Shown: one piece after another, positions 60,776 through 64,000 of the stretch
Layout of the letters: the number at the start of each line of letters is the position of its first letter
Position numbering within the stretch: position 1 is the first letter of the stretch
Translations under genes and position numbers: made by a program
NCBI RefSeq assembly: GCF_017377855.1
Contig: NZ_JAFREP010000015.1
Location: forward strand, 1-64,000
Origin: Acanthopleuribacter pedis
GTDB lineage: Bacteria > Acidobacteriota > Holophagae > Acanthopleuribacterales > Acanthopleuribacteraceae
Length of the DNA stretch: 64,000 nt
Reading direction: 5' to 3'
The notes under the pieces: generated by a model
Told to the model about the DNA's origin: nothing
The model's input: only the letters and a program-made list of their open reading frames with translations
The model's database searches: none

Positions 60776-60981
60776 GCCGCCAAACCAATGCCTTACAACA
60801 CTTTAACAAAAAGAAAACCGGGTCATCGCAACGAAAAGCCCACGGCGCATCTCGAATAAGATTCGATTTGGCGGTAGGAAGAAGAAGCCGCCGTTCCTTC
60901 GCTTTTCCACTAATAATTCGTTCTCTTTTCTTGTAGTCTGGGGAAAGCGGAACGCGGAACTTTTCTCAAAAGGACAAAGCC

Positions 60982-61443
60982 ATGAGTGCCGACCCACTTT
61001 ATTTGATTCGCCATGGGCAGGCAGAATATCCACCGTCGGGTATGCCTGATCGTGATCGCGCCTTAACCGACGAAGGCCGCGCCGATGTCGACAAGCAGGC
61101 CAAAAAACTGTTGGCCAAGGGTGTTACCCTGCACGCGATTCGGCACTCGCCCTACAAACGCGCCATTGAAACAGCGCTGATCGTCCATAAAACCTTTCCC
61201 GACGCGGCACTGGTGGAGATGCCTGAGCTGATCCCCGGTGGCAGCGCGGAATCCATCCTGATGAACATCGCGGAGATCGAACGGCCGACCCTGTTGGTTT
61301 CCCACCTGCCGGTGATTGCCGAGGTGGCAAGCAGCTTGACGGGCACGGCGGTGACTTTTTATCCAGGAACCTGCATCGGGGTATACCGCAAGTCCGAGAC
61401 CCCCTTCTCCGCGCAACTGCTATGGACGGAGCATCCTTTTTAA
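60982..61443 (+). CDS. sixA: SixA-like phosphohistidine phosphatase
   Basis: A 153-residue histidine phosphatase. The catalytic LYLIRHGQAEYP with RHG, the second catalytic HSPYKRAIETA (Arg) and late LLVSHLPV (His) match SixA, which dephosphorylates histidine phosphotransfer domains. AAAGGA precedes the ATG at 60982. It is convergent with the repeat-protein gene (23 bp between stops). Which phosphoprotein it acts on is unknown. Confidence 0.9.
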   Translation: MSADPLYLIRHGQAEYPPSGMPDRDRALTDEGRADVDKQAKKLLAKGVTLHAIRHSPYKRAIETALIVHKTFPDAALVEMPELIPGGSAESILMNIAEIERPTLLVSHLPVIAEVASSLTGTAVTFYPGTCIGVYRKSETPFSAQLLWTEHPF

Positions 61444-61466
61444 GGCGGCATCGGTACCGCGCGGGT

Positions 61467-63995
61467 TCAGGCGATTTTTCCCAATTCCTGTAGTGTCTCT
61501 TGGTCAAAATGCATCACAAACCAACGCACCCAGCGCCGTCCGGTAGACCGTGAATTCGGCTGGAAATAATCCACAAAAAACACCTGTTCGGATTCCACGA
61601 ACCGCTGGTAGACATTCAAGGTCTGAATTCCCTGCATCCGAATTTTGACAGGCTGGTATTCGTTTTTGGTAAGTGCAATAACCGCCTCGTGGCCCCAGCG
61701 GTTGGTGATGGAGGCAATTTCTTCGAAGCGCTGGTCGGCCCGACTCCGAGAGCGGAAGTGACCCGCCATGGCAAACAGATGTTGAATGGCGGTTAAAGCG
61801 GCTTCCTGAACATCGACTTGGGCGGGCATGTGCATGACGGCCCGGCGAAAATGGGTAACCTGGGGGTTGTAATTGCCGCGGTGAACCTTGGGCGCCTTTT
61901 TAATTTCACTGGGAGATAAGGTCCGCGCCCCCAGCGCGTTGGGAACCTGCGGTACTTTTTCGAGCGCCTTGGCGGGTTCAGGCGCCTGGGCGGCGGGCGT
62001 GGGCGCGGGCACCGCGGCGGGTGGGGCACCGCCGGAAATGAGCGCATCAATCGCCGTCTTATCCAACATATCTCCGCCGGCCGGGGCCGGGTTGGCCGGT
62101 GCAGGCGCGGGGCTGGGCGCGGCGGCGTTTCCGGCGATCAAGGCATCAATCGCCGCTTGGTCCAAAAGCTCCGGTCCGCCTGAAGGCGGCGCGGATGCAG
62201 GAGCGGCCGGGGGCGGAGCGGCTGCCTGCCCGGCTAATAAGGCGTCTACCGCGGCTTGGTCGAGCGTCGTTTCAGCAGGTGCGGCATGCTGTGCCGCCAA
62301 CAGTGCGTCTACGGCATTTTGATCCAACGCGGCGGTTTCAACAGGCGCGCCACCGCCGCTCTGACCGGCAATCATCGCATCGATGGCCGCTTGATCCAGC
62401 AAGCCGCCACCGTCGTCCGCCGCGGCCGGGGTCGCACCGCCGCCGCTCTGACCGGCCAGCATCGCATCGATCGCCGCTTGATCCAGCATGCCCCCGCCGT
62501 CGTCCGCCGCGGCAGGGGCCGCACCGCCGCCGCTCTGACCGGCAAGCATCGCATCGATGGCCGCTTGATCCAGCATGCCCCCGCCGTCGTCCGCCGCGGC
62601 AGGGGCCCCACCGCCGCCGCTCTGACCGGCCAGCATCGCATCGATGGCCGCTTGATCCAGCAAGCCGCCACCGTCGTCTGCCGCGGCCGGGGTCCCGCCA
62701 CCGCTCTGACCTGCCAACATCGCGTCAATCGCCGCTTGATCTAACAAGCCTCCCGATTCTCCCGCCGGTTCCGGGGCCGCCGCTTGCGCCCCGCCGCCTT
62801 GCTGTTGCGCCAACATTGCATCGATGGCCGCTTGATCCAGCAAGCCGCCACCGTCGTCCGCCGCGGCCGGGGTCCCGCCACCGCCGCTCTGACCTGCCAA
62901 CATCGCGTCAATCGCCGCTTGATCTAACAAGCCGCCCGATTCTCCCGCCGGTTCCGGGGCCGCCGCTTGCGTCCCGCCGCCTTGCTGTTGCGCCAACATT
63001 GCATCGATGGCCGCTTGGTCCAGCAAGCCGCCACCATCGTCCGCCGCGGCCGGGGTCCCGCCACCGCCGCTCTGACCTGCCAACATCGCGTCAATCGCCG
63101 CTTGATCTAACAAGCCTCCCGATTCTCCCGCCGGTTCCGGGGCCGCCGCTTGCGCCCCGCCGCCTTGCTGCTGCGCCAACATTGCATCGATGGCCGCTTG
63201 GTCCAGCAAGCCGCCACCATCGTCCGCCGCGGCCGGGGTCCCACCACCGCCGCTCTGACCTGCCAACATCGCGTCAATCGCCGCTTGATCTAACAAGCCG
63301 CCCGATTCTCCCGCCGGTTCCGGGGCCGCCGGTTCCGGGGCCGCCGCTTGCGCCCCGCCGCCTTGCTGTTGCGCCAACATCGCATCGATGGCCGCTTGAT
63401 CCAGTAAGCCCCCGCCCGCATCCTCCGCGGGTGCCGGTGCCGGTGCCGGTGCCGGTGCCGGCGCGGCGCTCGCTTTCGGCGTCTTGCCGCCCCCCGCACT
63501 TTGTTGGGCCAGTAGGGCGTCAATCGCCGCCTGGTCCATCATCCCACCCGAATCCGCGGGCGGTGGCTGGGGCGCCGGCTTCGGTGGCGGCGCCTTGACC
63601 GCACCGCTCTGGTGTTGGGCAAGCAAAGCGTCAATCGCCGCTTGATCCATCATCCCGCCGCCGGCCGTCTCGTTCGCGGGTGTGGGTTGCGGTGGCGCGG
63701 GTGTCGGGGTTGGGGCGGCGGCTTGCCGGGGTGGCGCCGGTTTACCGGCACGTTGCGCCAACAGGGCGTCGATTCCCGCTTGGTCGAGCGATCCCGCGTC
63801 GGCCGGCGCCGTGGGCGCGGGGGCAGACTTTTCCGGCTCGGCAGAATTTGCAGCTTTTCCTTGTTGTGCCTGGGCGATCAGTTTGTCAATGTCAGATTGA
63901 TCCATCATCCCGCCGGACGAACCCTCATCCGCGGTCTCGCCGCCCTGATTACCGAGCAGCATGCTGATCTCTTCCTGACTTAACTTCTCTTTCAT
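61467..63995 (-). CDS. Polyvalent FliM-N-like motif protein with novel C-terminal domain
   Basis: An 842-residue cytoplasmic protein. It opens MKEKLSQEEISMLLGNQG, like the CheY-binding N-terminus of FliM (LSQxEIDALL). Some 20 further copies follow (MMDQSDIDKLIAQ, LLDQAAIDAMLAQ, LDQNAVDALLAA), joined by Gly/Ala/Pro linkers. They fill residues 1-645. The last ~150 residues (from about 690; NYNPQVTHFRRAVMHMPAQ) are a folded domain I do not recognise, without FliM's CheC-like or SPOA domain. Its ATG is five bases from the window edge. No signal peptide. It may bind many receiver domains at once; function not established. Confidence 0.85.
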   Translation of the reverse strand: MKEKLSQEEISMLLGNQGGETADEGSSGGMMDQSDIDKLIAQAQQGKAANSAEPEKSAPAPTAPADAGSLDQAGIDALLAQRAGKPAPPRQAAAPTPTPAPPQPTPANETAGGGMMDQAAIDALLAQHQSGAVKAPPPKPAPQPPPADSGGMMDQAAIDALLAQQSAGGGKTPKASAAPAPAPAPAPAPAEDAGGGLLDQAAIDAMLAQQQGGGAQAAAPEPAAPEPAGESGGLLDQAAIDAMLAGQSGGGGTPAAADDGGGLLDQAAIDAMLAQQQGGGAQAAAPEPAGESGGLLDQAAIDAMLAGQSGGGGTPAAADDGGGLLDQAAIDAMLAQQQGGGTQAAAPEPAGESGGLLDQAAIDAMLAGQSGGGGTPAAADDGGGLLDQAAIDAMLAQQQGGGAQAAAPEPAGESGGLLDQAAIDAMLAGQSGGGTPAAADDGGGLLDQAAIDAMLAGQSGGGGAPAAADDGGGMLDQAAIDAMLAGQSGGGAAPAAADDGGGMLDQAAIDAMLAGQSGGGATPAAADDGGGLLDQAAIDAMIAGQSGGGAPVETAALDQNAVDALLAAQHAAPAETTLDQAAVDALLAGQAAAPPPAAPASAPPSGGPELLDQAAIDALIAGNAAAPSPAPAPANPAPAGGDMLDKTAIDALISGGAPPAAVPAPTPAAQAPEPAKALEKVPQVPNALGARTLSPSEIKKAPKVHRGNYNPQVTHFRRAVMHMPAQVDVQEAALTAIQHLFAMAGHFRSRSRADQRFEEIASITNRWGHEAVIALTKNEYQPVKIRMQGIQTLNVYQRFVESEQVFFVDYFQPNSRSTGRRWVRWFVMHFDQETLQELGKIA
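62040..63990 (-). repeat. In-gene tandem repeat array (LDQAAIDA units)
   Basis: About 21 imperfect units of a 12-14-residue motif spaced by flexible linkers. In 62755-63304 a 183-bp (61-aa) block recurs four times at constant spacing (GATTCTCCCGCCGG at 62755, 62938, 63121 and 63304), pointing to recent amplification by slippage or unequal crossing-over. Confidence 0.9.
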
Positions 63996-64000
63996 GAAGA

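Noticed and set aside
62099..63598. Long open frame (499 codons) on the plus strand opposite the repeat protein
   Set aside because: Its Arg/Pro/Ser-rich repetitive translation is the complement of the LDQAAIDA repeats; it has no recognisable motif, and the minus-strand frame has clear protein logic.
62040..63990. CRISPR array or assembly duplication
   Set aside because: The repeats are in frame within one continuous gene and encode a consistent motif with diverged linkers; only the four 183-bp copies might be an assembly concern.

Overview
The window is a chromosomal segment of a Gram-negative bacterium and is almost entirely coding. It has an outer membrane (TonB-dependent receptor, beta-barrel protein, periplasmic adaptor, exosortase) and a proteobacterial-type dedicated sortase system. 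Gene content and neighbourhoods resemble Acidobacteriota, perhaps a marine Holophagae/Acanthopleuribacter-like lineage. That placement is inference from gene families; only the first ~29 bases of a 16S rRNA gene are present, which is too little to assign it.

Layout. 1-260: 5' end of a 16S rRNA gene (minus) with a near-consensus promoter and AT-rich upstream element. 261-5575: trpG, trpE, an exosortase (XrtH type) with its partner membrane protein, and sppA. 5592-10769: trmFO, two coupled small genes, rpsR, rpsF and a membrane pyrophosphatase. 10835-18108: pth, rplY, prs, tRNA-Gln, ispE, a LolB-position protein, a TPR protein and aroB, in the order familiar from proteobacterial lolB-ispE-prs-pth loci. 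18378-18767: RNase P RNA. 19489-22380: a long coiled-coil protein with a degenerate receiver domain. 22385-32545: selB, a beta-barrel protein, a TonB-dependent receptor and an ABC export operon. 33195-34116: a CPBP-family membrane protein and a small membrane protein. 34140-39284: sensor kinase and regulator (CreC/CreB type), VIT/von Willebrand A protein and class GN-like sortase, followed by six tandem hairpin terminators. 39884-43082: SLC13 permease, DUF2752 and Yip1-family proteins. 43487-46476: tRNA-Ser, SRP RNA, dnaX (with an A10 slippery run giving gamma and tau forms), ebfC and recR. 46724-55921: DEDDh exonuclease, beta-propeller protein, flavin reductase, two small zinc-ribbon proteins, a receiver-PAS protein, a ParA/MinD ATPase, rsmB and a sirtuin. 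56597-60775: a GldA/GldF/GldG-like ABC operon with a DUF4340 lipoprotein. 60982-61443: sixA. 61467-63995: an 842-residue protein made mostly of about 21 copies of a short motif like the CheY-binding N-terminus of FliM.

The most unusual items are the FliM-like polyvalent repeat protein, the dedicated sortase locus with five 11-bp-phased TTCN half-sites upstream and a probable AUU start on its kinase, the A10 frameshift site in dnaX, the six-hairpin terminator array, the LolB-position protein without a lipobox, and two families of palindromic interspersed repeats. Translational coupling by ATGA overlaps recurs (7244-7247, 24289-24292, 38658-38661, 57574-57577), and UUG starts are common (trmFO, hppA, aroB, the gldA-like gene).
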